Notes: a model not told the origin generated them from the sequence alone. Shown: positions 1-8,887, counted from the first letter of the stretch. The stretch: 64,000 bases of DNA from Cohnella mopanensis (GCF_022352055.1 NZ_JAKRWM010000001.1:310001-374000); one strand, 5' to 3'. Made by a program: numbers and translations.

Positions 1-416
1 CTCGTTATCATTTTCGTGGAGCTGCGCGAAACAATTCCGTCATCCGAATGTACTCTGCGCGAATCAAGCAGTCATATGATAGCGCGGCAAAGGCCGCTGA
101 TCTCGGGTTAGTCTATCGAATGTTACCGTTCGTTAACTACGAGTTGAACGCGCTATGCTCTAACCCGACGGAACGTGATCCTTACGAGATTAACTGGCTT
201 AGCGGAAAGGAACTTGCGGAGGCAATCGGCATAGGTGAAACGGAACTATCGCGGCGCATCCGACGCATTACCGTAGGTGAGGAATACGTAATCGCGCGTA
301 TATCCATTGGCGGGATTACCCGGTATATGTTTAACCCGCTCGTCTTCAAGCGCAATAGTCGCCCAGTAGATGAGACAGCACAGGCGATGTTTAACGTAAA
401 ATACCGCAAACGGTGA
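1..416 (+). CDS. Phage winged-helix protein, replication type (5' end outside window)
   Basis: The frame is open from the first base, so the real start is upstream; an internal ATG lies at 48. The middle part reads as a helix-turn-helix: a short helix around LSGKELAEAIGIGETELSRR followed by a basic stretch and a beta wing ending in YMFNP. This resembles the replisome-organiser or plasmid-replication winged-helix proteins that decide whether DNA is bound at an origin. The position just before the terminase genes, at the end of the early region, fits. The exact family is not recognised. Two direct repeats lie immediately behind its stop and could be its binding sites, which is inference only. 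Confidence 0.6.
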   Translation, partial: RYHFRGAARNNSVIRMYSARIKQSYDSAAKAADLGLVYRMLPFVNYELNALCSNPTERDPYEINWLSGKELAEAIGIGETELSRRIRRITVGEEYVIARISIGGITRYMFNPLVFKRNSRPVDETAQAMFNVKYRKR

Positions 417-473
417 CGTCAGAGTTGCGCTTATTTGGACAAAACGACGAAAAAGTTGCGCTTATTTGGACAA
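415..473 (+). repeat. Two 28-bp direct repeats, 31-bp period
   Basis: Copies at 415-442 and 446-473 share the pattern gacg, four variable bases, then AGTTGCGCTTATTTGGACAA; the last 19 bases (424-442 and 455-473) are identical. The 31-bp period is close to three helical turns, so bound proteins would sit on one face of the DNA. They start at the stop codon of the winged-helix gene and precede a 400-base gene-free stretch, which suits an operator or small iteron set for control of late genes. Confidence 0.75.
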
Positions 474-841
474 TGGAAAACGCCGAAGTCGCACGTAGGA
501 GTAAGTGAATCGGCGTTTATGTGCGTAAATTATATCTTAGTCTTCTTCTCTACGTCTCATTACGTTGAGTGAGCGAGCGTTAGGATACGGAGTTATAACG
601 TTACTTCGGGGGAGAACGCCCCGACACTTCGGGACAGAAACCGCGTCCCTTGTGTATCGACTCATTTATCGCGTTGCTTTTTAAGGTTATAAGATCTCGC
701 GGTACCAATATAGTCTAGACGCGCACGGTTTTGGCGCGGATAGGACGAGGGGCGGTTTTCCCCGAAGTCAGCACTTAAGCTCTAGCGGAATGTCCACATT
801 CCCCGTGAGCAAACGTAATAGAAACGGAGGTTTACGTAGAT
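474..841. other. Gene-free stretch before the terminase genes
   Basis: No reading frame with a ribosome binding site was found. There is an inverted repeat of eight bases (aacgccga at 479-486 with tcggcgtt at 510-517), and small hairpins rich in G and C around 606-645 and 745-765. The late transcript presumably starts here, but no convincing -35/-10 pair was seen. The last bases carry the GGAGG ribosome binding site of the terminase small subunit. Confidence 0.4.
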
Positions 842-1225
842 ATGGCGAACTTAACCGCTGAACAAACGATCGCGATCGAATGGTTATCGTTACCGCGTAA
901 AGGCGGTAAGACGTACGAAGAGATTGCGGCACTATGCGGAGTAACAGCGCGTACACTCGAAAACTGGCGTAAGAAACCGGAGTTCGAAACGGAGTATAAG
1001 CGCGCGATTAAACGGAACAATGACGCAAGGTTACCGGAGCTAGTCGAATCGTTAACGGATATTGCGATTACGGATCGTAACGCGGCAATGGCGAAACTAG
1101 CGCTACAAGTTAGCGGCATGTTAACGGATAGAGTCGAAGTGGATGCGAAAGTAAGCGAGGGAACGGATATCGAAGCGCTGAAAAACCGTATCATGGCGCT
1201 GCGGAAGGGCAATACGGAGGGGTAA
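842..1225 (+). CDS. terS: Terminase small subunit (phBC6A51-type helix-turn-helix)
   Basis: This 127-residue protein recognises phage DNA and loads the large subunit for packaging. The N-terminal half has a clear helix-turn-helix (residues about 22-42, YEEIAALCGVTARTLENWRK), as in the phBC6A51-family terminase small subunits. The C-terminal half is helical and ends in a charged tail, where oligomerisation and large-subunit contact would sit. The start ATG follows AACGGAGG at a good distance. It is the first late gene, and about 870 bases separate it from the large subunit, an unusually wide gap that holds one antisense gene and a possible cos region. Confidence 0.8.
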   Translation: MANLTAEQTIAIEWLSLPRKGGKTYEEIAALCGVTARTLENWRKKPEFETEYKRAIKRNNDARLPELVESLTDIAITDRNAAMAKLALQVSGMLTDRVEVDAKVSEGTDIEALKNRIMALRKGNTEG

Positions 1226-1597
1226 CGGACATGCGCGCATTTAGATGAAGCGAGAGATAACGTAGGGAGTTCGGATACTTTCGGATGGGGTACGATTATC
1301 CTGCACGGAGCTCCTGGCGCGCACCCTTCCGGAAACTTTTCGAAAATAAACGTTATTTAACGTGAAACCAATCGCTGTTTATGCGGAATAGTACAAATAG
1401 CGGATGGGCCGCGGATCGGGACGGAACAAGAACCGCATAGCGGCACGGTTTCTACGTGGTGTCAACGTATAGTACTTTACGTCAAAATACGCCTTTTGCG
1501 AGGTAGTACCGGGGATATCCGCTTACCCCCAAGGCGGGGTACGAGGGAGACCGTTTTAGGTCGGAAACAAATCCGCGTATCAAAAATAACGTTTAGA
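1226..1597. other. Gene-free stretch between terminase subunits; possible cos region at about 1316-1350
   Basis: No supported gene. The piece around 1316-1350 (ggcgcgcacccttccgg, then an A/T-rich run with aaaactttt) resembles, from memory, the cohesive-end regions of cos phages of Gram-positive hosts, which often lie next to terS and show a GCGCGCACC core. No end mapping is available, so this is a suggestion only. The usual HNH endonuclease gene of such phages is not present in this gap. Confidence 0.25.
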
Positions 1598-1900
1598 CTA
1601 TACGAACGCGGTTAGGATTTTTAACCATTCGTGGTTTTCGATCGATTGGTAAATCCGTTCTTTAAGCGCATTCACTTTTCCTAATACGCTTTGGTAACGT
1701 GGGGTTTCTTTTCCGGACGGATACGTAAAGGATACGTAGAGTGGTACGGGCTGTGCTAGCAGACACTCGACGTGAAGGGTATACGATATACCATCGTAGT
1801 CGAATAGTATTGCGTAGCCCGCAACGTCTAGATAAACGTTCTCGATCGTGTTTGGTTGGCTTAACGCATCAACCGTAATTTTATTCGCAAAATATTTCAA
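1598..1900 (-). CDS. Hypothetical protein, antisense insertion between terminase genes
   Basis: A 100-residue protein on the strand opposite to the late operon. The start is TTG at 1900, supported by GAGGTG seven bases upstream; an ATG overlapping that site is in another frame. The sequence is a mixed alpha/beta pattern with no signal peptide, membrane segment or known motif. The N-terminal MKYFANKITVDAL and a tryptophan in the last helix are the only memorable features. Its orientation and isolated position suggest an accessory (moron) gene with its own control. Function unknown. Confidence 0.55.
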   Translation of the reverse strand: MKYFANKITVDALSQPNTIENVYLDVAGYAILFDYDGISYTLHVECLLAQPVPLYVSFTYPSGKETPRYQSVLGKVNALKERIYQSIENHEWLKILTAFV

Positions 1901-2094
1901 CGCTCATCACCTCGTAATCACTATACCATTAATTTCCGTAGTTTCTCCGTGAAATTACGGTTATTTGCGTTGTCCGGTAGTTTTACCCTAGCGGACTCCT
2001 AGCGCGCTAATTAGACGGGAAAATCACGGAAAGGAGACGGTCACTTATCGCATGGATTAATGGCGCGTGGGTTAGTCGTGATATTCGAGCGGAA

Positions 2095-3819
2095 ATGATC
2101 GCCCCTTTACGTGAGTTACGCGATGTTGCTGCGGAGTCGTTCGATTGGTATTCCGTTGGTGACGAAGATATCACGGAGATCGAGCGCAGTATAAGCGAGC
2201 TTGAGCGGTTGGAGCGGATACACGCCGGCGAAACGGATCTTATCGCGTTCGCACTCGAATACTTTTCGGAAGCCAAGAATCCGGGTAACGCCGGTAACTG
2301 GGACGGCTTCGACATCGAAGATATTGCGGATGCGCCCGAGTTTCACCGCGAGATTAGCACGATTATGGACGATGTCTCGAACGTTGAGGTTAACGCAAAG
2401 GTCGCAGTCGCGGCGCCCCGTTCACACGCGAAATCAACGTACTTATCAAAGGCGTTCCCTTTACGCGAGATCGTTTATCGCAAGCGTAAATACGAGATTA
2501 TCATATCGGAGACGCCGGCGGTCTCGTCCGGTAACCTCGACTGGATCGCTATGCAACTGAAACATAACGAGAAGCTCCGGCGCGACTTCGGTCCGCTATT
2601 ATCGCCGAAACAGCAAGAGAACCCGAAGGATAACTCTACGGAGTTTATCGCGTGGGAGCCGCGGGAGAACGGTATACCTCGCCTAATCGCGAAAGTGGAG
2701 GCGGCAAGTACCGGACAAGCGCTCCGCGGACGTAACTGGAACGGTGTGCGGCCGGATCTCATCGTGTGTGACGATCTCGAAGATATCAAATCGAACGCAG
2801 CCACACCGGAACTCCGCCAAAAGATGCGCGACTGGTTCGCTCAGACCGTTGTACCGCTCGGTGATCCGAAAGGCAAAAAGACCGCGATGGTCTACATGGG
2901 AACAACGGTACATCACGAAGCGCTGCTCGTTAACGTGCTGCATAAGCGGTCGGACTTCAAGAGCCGAGTTTATCGCGCAATCATACAGTGGCCGGAACGG
3001 ATGGACTTATGGGAAGCGTGCCGACTCGTATATGTTGACCGCGATAATCCGAACCGGGCAGCGGAAGCGCGCGCCTTGTACGAACTCAACCGAGCGGAAA
3101 TGGAGCGCGGGTCAATCGTATTGTGGCCGGATGCGCAGCCGTTGTGGAAGTTGATGGCGTGGAAATGGGATAACGGTTCGAAGGCGTTTAACACGGAGTA
3201 CATGAACAATCCGGTCGACGAGGAATCGATGATATTCAATCCGGAGACGTTCACGTATTGGGACGGTAAGCTTTCGGGCGTCTTAGACTGTTATCCGCTG
3301 ACTAATCCGGGCTACGACGTCTACATGGGCGTTGACTTCGCGATGGGGAAAACGCGGGGCGACTATAGCGCCATCGTAACCGTAGCTCGGCACCGACAAA
3401 GTGGCGCCATTTACGTAATCGATGCGTTCGGTGAGCGTGTGCATCCTGACGTATTTCTACGCGAGATTGTTGACCGTGTGTTACGTTTCCAGCCGGCAGG
3501 GATCGCGGCAGAAGCGCAGGCGGCGCAAGAATTCTTCGTACACAAACTAAAAGAAGCGCTACGAGCCGCGAGGTATCCCGCTAATAACCGTGTGAAAGAG
3601 ATTCACCAACGGTCGCGGAAAGACTTACGGATCGAAGCGCTTCTTCCGGATATCGAGAACGGAACTATACAGTTTACGCGGAAACATGCGCTACTTCTCG
3701 AACAATTTGAGCTATACGGATCAGGCGCACATGACGACCTTCCGGACGCGCTCGAAATGGCGGTAAGCATATCGAAAAAGGGACGACGGGTGCTCCGGAA
3801 TAAACCTACGTGGATGTAA
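2095..3819 (+). CDS. terL: Terminase large subunit
   Basis: ATP-driven packaging motor and nuclease, 574 residues. A Walker A-like loop APRSHAKST lies at 107-115, and Walker B DLIVCDD at 221-227 followed by a glutamate. The C-terminal RNase H-like nuclease begins with MGVDFAMGK at 411-419, with Asp414 as first metal ligand, and the last acidic pair is near DDLPDALE. It matches the phBC6A51-type terminases found beside this kind of small subunit. The start is uncertain: ATG 2095 has only a weak site (GAGCGGA), while the strong GGAAAGGAGA at 2028-2037 faces an open frame with no ATG, GTG or TTG before 2095. About 16 extra N-terminal residues could be made from a rare ATC or ATT start. Confidence 0.93.
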   Translation: MIAPLRELRDVAAESFDWYSVGDEDITEIERSISELERLERIHAGETDLIAFALEYFSEAKNPGNAGNWDGFDIEDIADAPEFHREISTIMDDVSNVEVNAKVAVAAPRSHAKSTYLSKAFPLREIVYRKRKYEIIISETPAVSSGNLDWIAMQLKHNEKLRRDFGPLLSPKQQENPKDNSTEFIAWEPRENGIPRLIAKVEAASTGQALRGRNWNGVRPDLIVCDDLEDIKSNAATPELRQKMRDWFAQTVVPLGDPKGKKTAMVYMGTTVHHEALLVNVLHKRSDFKSRVYRAIIQWPERMDLWEACRLVYVDRDNPNRAAEARALYELNRAEMERGSIVLWPDAQPLWKLMAWKWDNGSKAFNTEYMNNPVDEESMIFNPETFTYWDGKLSGVLDCYPLTNPGYDVYMGVDFAMGKTRGDYSAIVTVARHRQSGAIYVIDAFGERVHPDVFLREIVDRVLRFQPAGIAAEAQAAQEFFVHKLKEALRAARYPANNRVKEIHQRSRKDLRIEALLPDIENGTIQFTRKHALLLEQFELYGSGAHDDLPDALEMAVSISKKGRRVLRNKPTWM

Positions 3820-3822
3820 AAT

Positions 3823-4215
3823 TTAAATATTTGCCTTTAGCTTTTCAATAATAAGATTTTTTATAACGTCTCTATAATCATTGTCCACTAAGCTTTGAAG
3901 GAGCGCATCTTCTGGGTTTCCACCAATTGTCGCGTAAACTAATTCGTCTCGAGTTAATTTAACAGGGTGTCCGTTTACTTCAAAAGACCACGCATCAGTG
4001 CCAGAACGGTCGTACTTTGTAAGTTTAAACTTACCTTGTAGGTTATTTATTACACTGATAATATCGTCCGACATTTTATCCATGATAAATACCCTTAGTT
4101 GTTTTGCTCGACTTTCCTGAATTTCTTTGTCTCTTAATTGCTGTAGAACACTACTAAGCTCTTGTTCAAACTCCACCCAATCACCGCCTAAAGTTAATAT
4201 ATTCCATTCTACCAT
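3823..4215 (-). CDS. Hypothetical protein, AT-rich antisense insertion between terL and portal
   Basis: A 130-residue protein read against the late operon, filling the gap between terL (ends 3819) and the portal gene (starts 4251). Its DNA is visibly richer in A and T, and its codons differ from those of the neighbours, which points to separate acquisition. The N-terminal third is helical and charged (QELSSVLQQLRDKEIQES); the rest mixes short strands and helices. No signal peptide or membrane segment. It looks like a lysogenic-conversion or anti-phage-type moron, but no family is recognised. Confidence 0.6.
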   Translation of the reverse strand: MVEWNILTLGGDWVEFEQELSSVLQQLRDKEIQESRAKQLRVFIMDKMSDDIISVINNLQGKFKLTKYDRSGTDAWSFEVNGHPVKLTRDELVYATIGGNPEDALLQSLVDNDYRDVIKNLIIEKLKANI

Positions 4216-4250
4216 AATTAGGTCTAATCAACTAGGAAGGAGGACGAAAT

Positions 4251-5825
4251 TTGACGAAACTATTCTTTCCCGGCGCTCAGTACCCACCAGCCGCCGACAT
4301 TCCCCGCTTAGCGAAGTATAAACGCGGCAAGGCGGTATTCGACGGTCGCCATCCGGAAATCTACGATCGCGCATCCGCACTTTTGAAAGATACGCCGCAC
4401 GCCGCGCAACTTAAGACGCTGTTTATCGCGGTTAACTTGATGGACGTGTTGTTAACGAAGCCGGCGGACTTAATGGTCGGCGATCCGCCTACGTTTGATA
4501 GTGGGAAGCCGGATGATACAACGGAACAGTCCGCGCTAAGTCGGATCGTTGAAGAGAACGACGTAACTCAGCTCATCCATGAATCGGTTATCGGTGCAGG
4601 CATCCGAGGTGACTCGTTTATTAAGACGGCTTATGCACCGCGGGCAGACGTAAGTGAAACGGAAGCGATCGGGCTTGACGCGATTAGCGACCCGGAACCG
4701 ATTATCGAATCCGTTGACGCGCGTTTCGTATTTCCGGAGCTATCCCGCGGATCACGTAAACGGTTCAAGGCCGTGAACATTGCTTGGATCGAATGGATCG
4801 AAGAACCGTATAGCCGTTTCATTGCGAAAGTGGCACGGTCGGTTTCGACGGAGGTTCCGTACCTTAACGTTGAACGGCACATTCCCGGTTACATCATCTA
4901 CGAAAAGTACCGCTTATCGGAAAACGGCGTCGACACTTCGGAAGGCGTACCGATCGAAACGTATATCGTCGGAGAACAAGTCGCAACCGAACGTGTGGAG
5001 AACGTAGTCGAAACGGGAACATCGCGATTCCTCGTTCATCACATTCCGTATAAGTCAGTCGATAACGATTGGCGCGGTATCTCCGGAGTTGAGAAGATCG
5101 AGTCCGTACTGGCCGCGATTAATGACCGTCTCGTACAGATCGATTATATTCTGTGGAAGCACGCGGACCCGACGGCATACGGGCCGGATATTACGGAAGA
5201 TAACGGCGAGGGCGCGCAAGTCCGATTCGGCGGTAAATACATACCGGTCGGAAAGGAAGACCAAACGCCGGGTTACATGGTATGGGAATCGCAATTAGAG
5301 GGCGCGTTTAAGGAACTCGATATCCTAATCGGACTTATCTTCCAAATGAGCGAGACGCCGCAATGGTTATTCGGTACAACGCTCGCTTCCGATAAGGGCG
5401 GTACTGGTACTTCACATACGGATGCTGGCGCAATCAAAGCGCGCTTCATGCCGATTCTATCGAAAGTCAAACGTATCCGCGTACACGTCGATAAGGCGAT
5501 TCGGGATGCGTTATGGACGGCAATGGAGCTCGAAAACTTCGCGAATAAAGGCGTTGAGGGTTTCGTTCCGTATACGCCGATTTATCCGAAGATTACGTGG
5601 CAAGACGGCATCCCGCGCGATGAGAAATATGACGCAGAAGTTGCGCAGATTCGTACCGGCAACAAACCGACGCTCGATGTACATTCCGCGATTAAACGGT
5701 TGGATAACGTTGACGACTCGCACGTTTCCGAGATTATTACGCGGATTGACGGTGATGAGATTCGCGCTAACGGCACCGTCGACGGTTCGGTTTTTAACGC
5801 GAGCCCCGGCGGTGAGGCTGCGTGA
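4251..5825 (+). CDS. Portal protein, SPP1 gp6-like
   Basis: Forms the dodecameric ring at the capsid vertex through which DNA enters and leaves. The 524-residue length and the motifs FIAVNLMDVLLTKPADLMVG and ESVLAAINDRLVQIDYILWK are typical of the SPP1 gp6 portal family. The stem region lies around 290-330 and the clip and wing helices follow. The start is TTG at 4251, chosen because AGGAAGGAGG sits just upstream. It overlaps the next gene by four bases (GTGA), so the two are translationally coupled, as is common for portal and minor capsid pairs. Confidence 0.93.
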   Translation: MTKLFFPGAQYPPAADIPRLAKYKRGKAVFDGRHPEIYDRASALLKDTPHAAQLKTLFIAVNLMDVLLTKPADLMVGDPPTFDSGKPDDTTEQSALSRIVEENDVTQLIHESVIGAGIRGDSFIKTAYAPRADVSETEAIGLDAISDPEPIIESVDARFVFPELSRGSRKRFKAVNIAWIEWIEEPYSRFIAKVARSVSTEVPYLNVERHIPGYIIYEKYRLSENGVDTSEGVPIETYIVGEQVATERVENVVETGTSRFLVHHIPYKSVDNDWRGISGVEKIESVLAAINDRLVQIDYILWKHADPTAYGPDITEDNGEGAQVRFGGKYIPVGKEDQTPGYMVWESQLEGAFKELDILIGLIFQMSETPQWLFGTTLASDKGGTGTSHTDAGAIKARFMPILSKVKRIRVHVDKAIRDALWTAMELENFANKGVEGFVPYTPIYPKITWQDGIPRDEKYDAEVAQIRTGNKPTLDVHSAIKRLDNVDDSHVSEIITRIDGDEIRANGTVDGSVFNASPGGEAA

Positions 5826-6616
5826 GTCAAGTCGATAAGTTAACGCTAGCTTACAAGACGGCAGTGGCGAGAATCTTAGCGGAACTTGAACGGATTGACC
5901 TTACGGATATGTCTCGCGCATCCTCCATCGCTGTGCTGGCGGAAGTATCGAAGATACTCGTGGGTCTTAACGAAGAGTCAGCGGCTTGGGTCGCGGAGAA
6001 CGTACCGCTTGCCGCTAGAGATGGCGTACTTACCGCGCTCACATCGCTCGGGATTAGGAATCCGGAACAAGTCGTCAGATTAACGCGATTGAATCAAGAA
6101 ATGGTCAAAGCGGTAATCGAAGATACTCAAGCGGATTTACTCGCGGTTACACAAAACGTTGAACGCCGCGTTAGAGCCGCCGTCCGCCAAGTAACCGGAG
6201 ATGCACTGCGTACGAACATGGCGGCGGGCATCAACGGAAGGCGAACGAATACGCACGATATTATGGCGGGACTCCGGAAGAAACTCGGAGACTCGGTAAA
6301 TACCGGAATTATTGACGCATCGGGGCGGCGATGGCGTCCGGAAGTTTACGTCGACATGGTCGTGCGTACGAAGATGGCTTCAGCTCACCGTGAGTCAACG
6401 ATTAACGAGGCGGTTGGTCGCGGCGCATATTACGGCCGGATATCCCGCCATGGTGCGAAAGATGCGTGCGCAAGTTGGGAAGGTAAGATCGTGAAGTTAG
6501 TGCCGGATGCGCCCGGTCCGTTTCCGTATATCGGGGACTTACCGCGGCGCGAGATTTTTCACCCTTGCTGCCGCCACCTCGTAAGTCCTATACGTGTTCC
6601 ACCTACCGACGTTTAA
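5822..6616 (+). CDS. Phage minor capsid protein (MuF-like C-terminus)
   Basis: A 264-residue protein with a helical N-terminal half and a C-terminal MuF/min_cap2-like domain. The C-terminal part shows the usual pattern: VRTKMASAHRESTINEA, then a CASWEGK segment and an FHPCCRHLVSPI end with conserved Cys and His residues. Proteins of this type sit inside the head, bind the portal and are ejected or help early assembly. The GTG start overlaps the portal stop. A terminator overlaps the end of the gene. Confidence 0.85.
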   Translation: MSQVDKLTLAYKTAVARILAELERIDLTDMSRASSIAVLAEVSKILVGLNEESAAWVAENVPLAARDGVLTALTSLGIRNPEQVVRLTRLNQEMVKAVIEDTQADLLAVTQNVERRVRAAVRQVTGDALRTNMAAGINGRRTNTHDIMAGLRKKLGDSVNTGIIDASGRRWRPEVYVDMVVRTKMASAHRESTINEAVGRGAYYGRISRHGAKDACASWEGKIVKLVPDAPGPFPYIGDLPRREIFHPCCRHLVSPIRVPPTDV

Positions 6617-6630
6617 TCGCGTCGGTTTTT
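6605..6630 (+). terminator. Rho-independent terminator-like hairpin
   Basis: Seven-base stem ACCGACG/CGTCGGT (6605-6611 with 6620-6626), loop of eight, then TTTTT. The hairpin overlaps the stop codon of the minor capsid gene. Because essential genes follow in the same direction, it probably attenuates rather than ends the late transcript. Confidence 0.75.
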
Positions 6631-6710
6631 CTATGTCCGAACGTACACGACATTAAACTGCTACGGCTCGCTATACGACAGTCGACGGACTTTAACCGGA
6701 GGTAACGAAA

Positions 6711-7424
6711 ATGAAACGATTTATTAACGCTTTATATGGATATACGCCAAGCACTCCGATGTTCGAAGCAGATGACGGAAGCGGCGGCGGTGGAAGTAAC
6801 GATGACGGTGACGAAGAAAGCACGGACAAGCGTACCGTTACCATGACCCAAGCGGAACTCGATGCGTTGATTGGACGTGAAAAAGGACGCGCAACCAAAA
6901 AATACGCAGATTATGACGATTTGAAAGCCGAGCGCGACCGTCTGAGAGCGGAAGAGGAAGCCCGCAAACAAGCGGAATTAACGGATAAAGAACGAGCTGA
7001 CGCGGAGAAAACCGAAGCATTACAACGGGCAGCCGACGCGGAAGCAGCGAGCGCAAAAACAATTGAAGCCGCTAACCAACGCCTCATTAAAGCGGAGTTC
7101 CGGGCAGTTGCTCGCGAATTGAACGTACGTCCGGATGCGCTAGACGATGCGCTTAAACTCGCCGACCTTACAGCGGTTACGGTTGACGAAGAGGGCAACG
7201 TTGTCGGCGTGAAGAATGCGGTTCAGGCGTTGATTACAAATAAACCGTACCTCGTCGAGAAAACGAAACCGCGCAACATCGGCGGAGGGGGAACGGAAGA
7301 TCAGCAAAAACCGGACAAGACGAAGGAACAACTTCTGGCGGAAGCCGCCGAGAAAGCGCGGAAGTCCGGACGGATTGAAGACCGAATCGCTTACGCGGAC
7401 TTAAAAGAAGAACTAAGCAAGTAA
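6711..7424 (+). CDS. Capsid scaffolding protein (DUF4355-like)
   Basis: A 237-residue acidic, highly charged protein. The N-terminus has a Gly/Asp-rich linker, then a long coiled coil of about residues 45-140 (repeated E, A, K and R, for example LKAERDRLRAEEEARKQAEL), and a basic helical C-terminus that would contact the capsid protein. This layout and its place directly before the major capsid gene are those of phage scaffolds, which guide shell assembly and leave before packaging. Start ATG with GGAGG nine bases upstream. Confidence 0.85.
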   Translation: MKRFINALYGYTPSTPMFEADDGSGGGGSNDDGDEESTDKRTVTMTQAELDALIGREKGRATKKYADYDDLKAERDRLRAEEEARKQAELTDKERADAEKTEALQRAADAEAASAKTIEAANQRLIKAEFRAVARELNVRPDALDDALKLADLTAVTVDEEGNVVGVKNAVQALITNKPYLVEKTKPRNIGGGGTEDQQKPDKTKEQLLAEAAEKARKSGRIEDRIAYADLKEELSK

Positions 7425-7441
7425 GAGCAAGCAGACGCGAG

Positions 7442-7466
7442 GGCTCCGAAAATCGGGGTCTTTTTT
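7442..7466 (+). terminator. Terminator-like hairpin between scaffold and capsid genes
   Basis: Stem GGCTCCGA with TCGGGGTC (two G-U pairs), loop AAA, then six T. It is placed so that scaffold and capsid mRNA levels could differ. Confidence 0.65.
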
Positions 7467-7495
7467 AGTTTTAAAAACCAAGGAGGAATTACCTA

Positions 7496-8584
7496 GTGGC
7501 AAAAATTTATAACGCATCTCTTATCGGTAAACGTGAATCGGTTGTCGACGAAATCCTATTGCTTAATCCGCATCAAACACCGTTGATTAACGCGCTCGGC
7601 TTTAGTACGCCAGTCTCGCAAGTCGAACACGTATGGTTTGAGGACGAAATGATCGGCGATGAGTCTACGGTTAGTGGTGCAGTAACTAACGCTGCTACTT
7701 CCGTAGTAGTTGCGGACGCAGAACCCTTCCGCTCCGGTCACGTTGTTAAAGTTGGCGATGAGTTGTTGAAAGTAACCGCGGTAGATACTGGTACTAAAAC
7801 GTTGACTGTATCGCGTGGTTACGCAAGCACTACGGCAGCGGCGATTACTGACGGCACGAAAATCGAAGTGTTGTTCGTTGAGGGTGCGGAAGGTGCGGAT
7901 GCTCGAGCATCTCGTTTCAAACAGCGTGTACGTAAATCGAACTTGACGCAAATCTTTGACGACACGGTTGAAGTCAGTGGTACGGCGAAGGCTGTTACAC
8001 AATACGGCATCGAAAACCTTTATGAGTATGAGAAGCAAAAGAAACTTCTCGAACTTGCACTTCAGTTAGAGAAAGCTGTTATAAACGGTATTTCATACGA
8101 GTCAGGCCAGGTCCGTCAAATGAAAGGGATTCGCCAGTGGATTACAACAAATGTGACTAATGTAAACGGCGGGGTTACAGTCGGTGCAATCAACACACTT
8201 GCACAAAAGATTTACGATGCTGGCGGTTTCTCTACAGGCGGAGACTATAAAATCATGGTCGCAGCTAAACAAAAGATCGCTCTATCCGGAACTGACGCGA
8301 ATAAAGTGGCATTGACCCGCGGAGATAACAAGCGGGGCCAACGAGTTGACTACCTAGTAACTGATTTTGGCGAGTTCGAAGTCGTACTTAGCCAAAACCT
8401 CGCATCGGACGAGTTGTTCTTGGTTGACGCCAACCGCATCGCTATTAAACCGCTGAATACGCGCGAGTTCGGTCATACGTACCTCGGCGTTAAGGGTGAC
8501 TACGATACCGGAATGGTTGTCGGTGAGTACACGCTGCAATTCGAGCAAGAGAAGGCGCACGGTCGCTTGAAAGGCTTGAACTAA
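7496..8584 (+). CDS. Major capsid protein (SU10/DUF5309-type, HK97 fold)
   Basis: A 362-residue shell protein. The N-terminus (VVDEILLLNPHQTPLINALG) and the later segments (KGIRQWITTNV, YKIMVAAKQK, GEFEVVLSQNL, LNTREFGHTYLG) match the SU10-type major capsid proteins often annotated DUF5309. The part from about residue 55 to 125, rich in Thr, Val and Ala, looks like an inserted beta domain exposed on the capsid. The start is GTG at 7496 with AAGGAGGAA upstream. It follows the scaffold gene directly. Confidence 0.9.
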   Translation: MAKIYNASLIGKRESVVDEILLLNPHQTPLINALGFSTPVSQVEHVWFEDEMIGDESTVSGAVTNAATSVVVADAEPFRSGHVVKVGDELLKVTAVDTGTKTLTVSRGYASTTAAAITDGTKIEVLFVEGAEGADARASRFKQRVRKSNLTQIFDDTVEVSGTAKAVTQYGIENLYEYEKQKKLLELALQLEKAVINGISYESGQVRQMKGIRQWITTNVTNVNGGVTVGAINTLAQKIYDAGGFSTGGDYKIMVAAKQKIALSGTDANKVALTRGDNKRGQRVDYLVTDFGEFEVVLSQNLASDELFLVDANRIAIKPLNTREFGHTYLGVKGDYDTGMVVGEYTLQFEQEKAHGRLKGLN

Positions 8585-8642
8585 GGAATAATTACGGAGC
8601 TCGCGGCGTAACTGTCGCGGGTTCTCTTTACGAGGTGTTGAC

Positions 8643-8873
8643 GTGGAATATACATCGCGATACCCGGCGCTCGGTTTTTACGTTAACGATGAGGTTCACT
8701 ACTTTAGCACCGGCCGCTACGTAACCGATGACCCGGAGACTATAGCGGTACTTGATTCGATTCCCGACGCAATCCGCGTTGAATCGGAAGTAACGAATGT
8801 ACAAACGGAGGCAAGCGAAGCGCCCACGGACGAAAAGCCCGTAGCAAAACCGCGCAAATCCTCCGCTAAATAA
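8643..8873 (+). CDS. Small phage protein, YqbF-like
   Basis: 76 residues, GTG start with ACGAGGTG upstream. The first 45 residues form a compact domain (YPALGFYVNDEVHYFSTGRY, then an acidic helix), followed by a basic, disordered tail ending in KPRKSSAK. Small proteins like this lie between capsid and connector genes in PBSX/skin-type phages (YqbF position). A role in head completion is inferred from position only. Confidence 0.6.
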   Translation: MEYTSRYPALGFYVNDEVHYFSTGRYVTDDPETIAVLDSIPDAIRVESEVTNVQTEASEAPTDEKPVAKPRKSSAK

Positions 8874-8887
8874 CGGAGGTGGCGCAT

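Noticed and set aside
2201-2560. 119-codon plus-strand frame inside terL
   Set aside because: Arg/Ser/Thr-rich shadow in another frame of the terminase gene.
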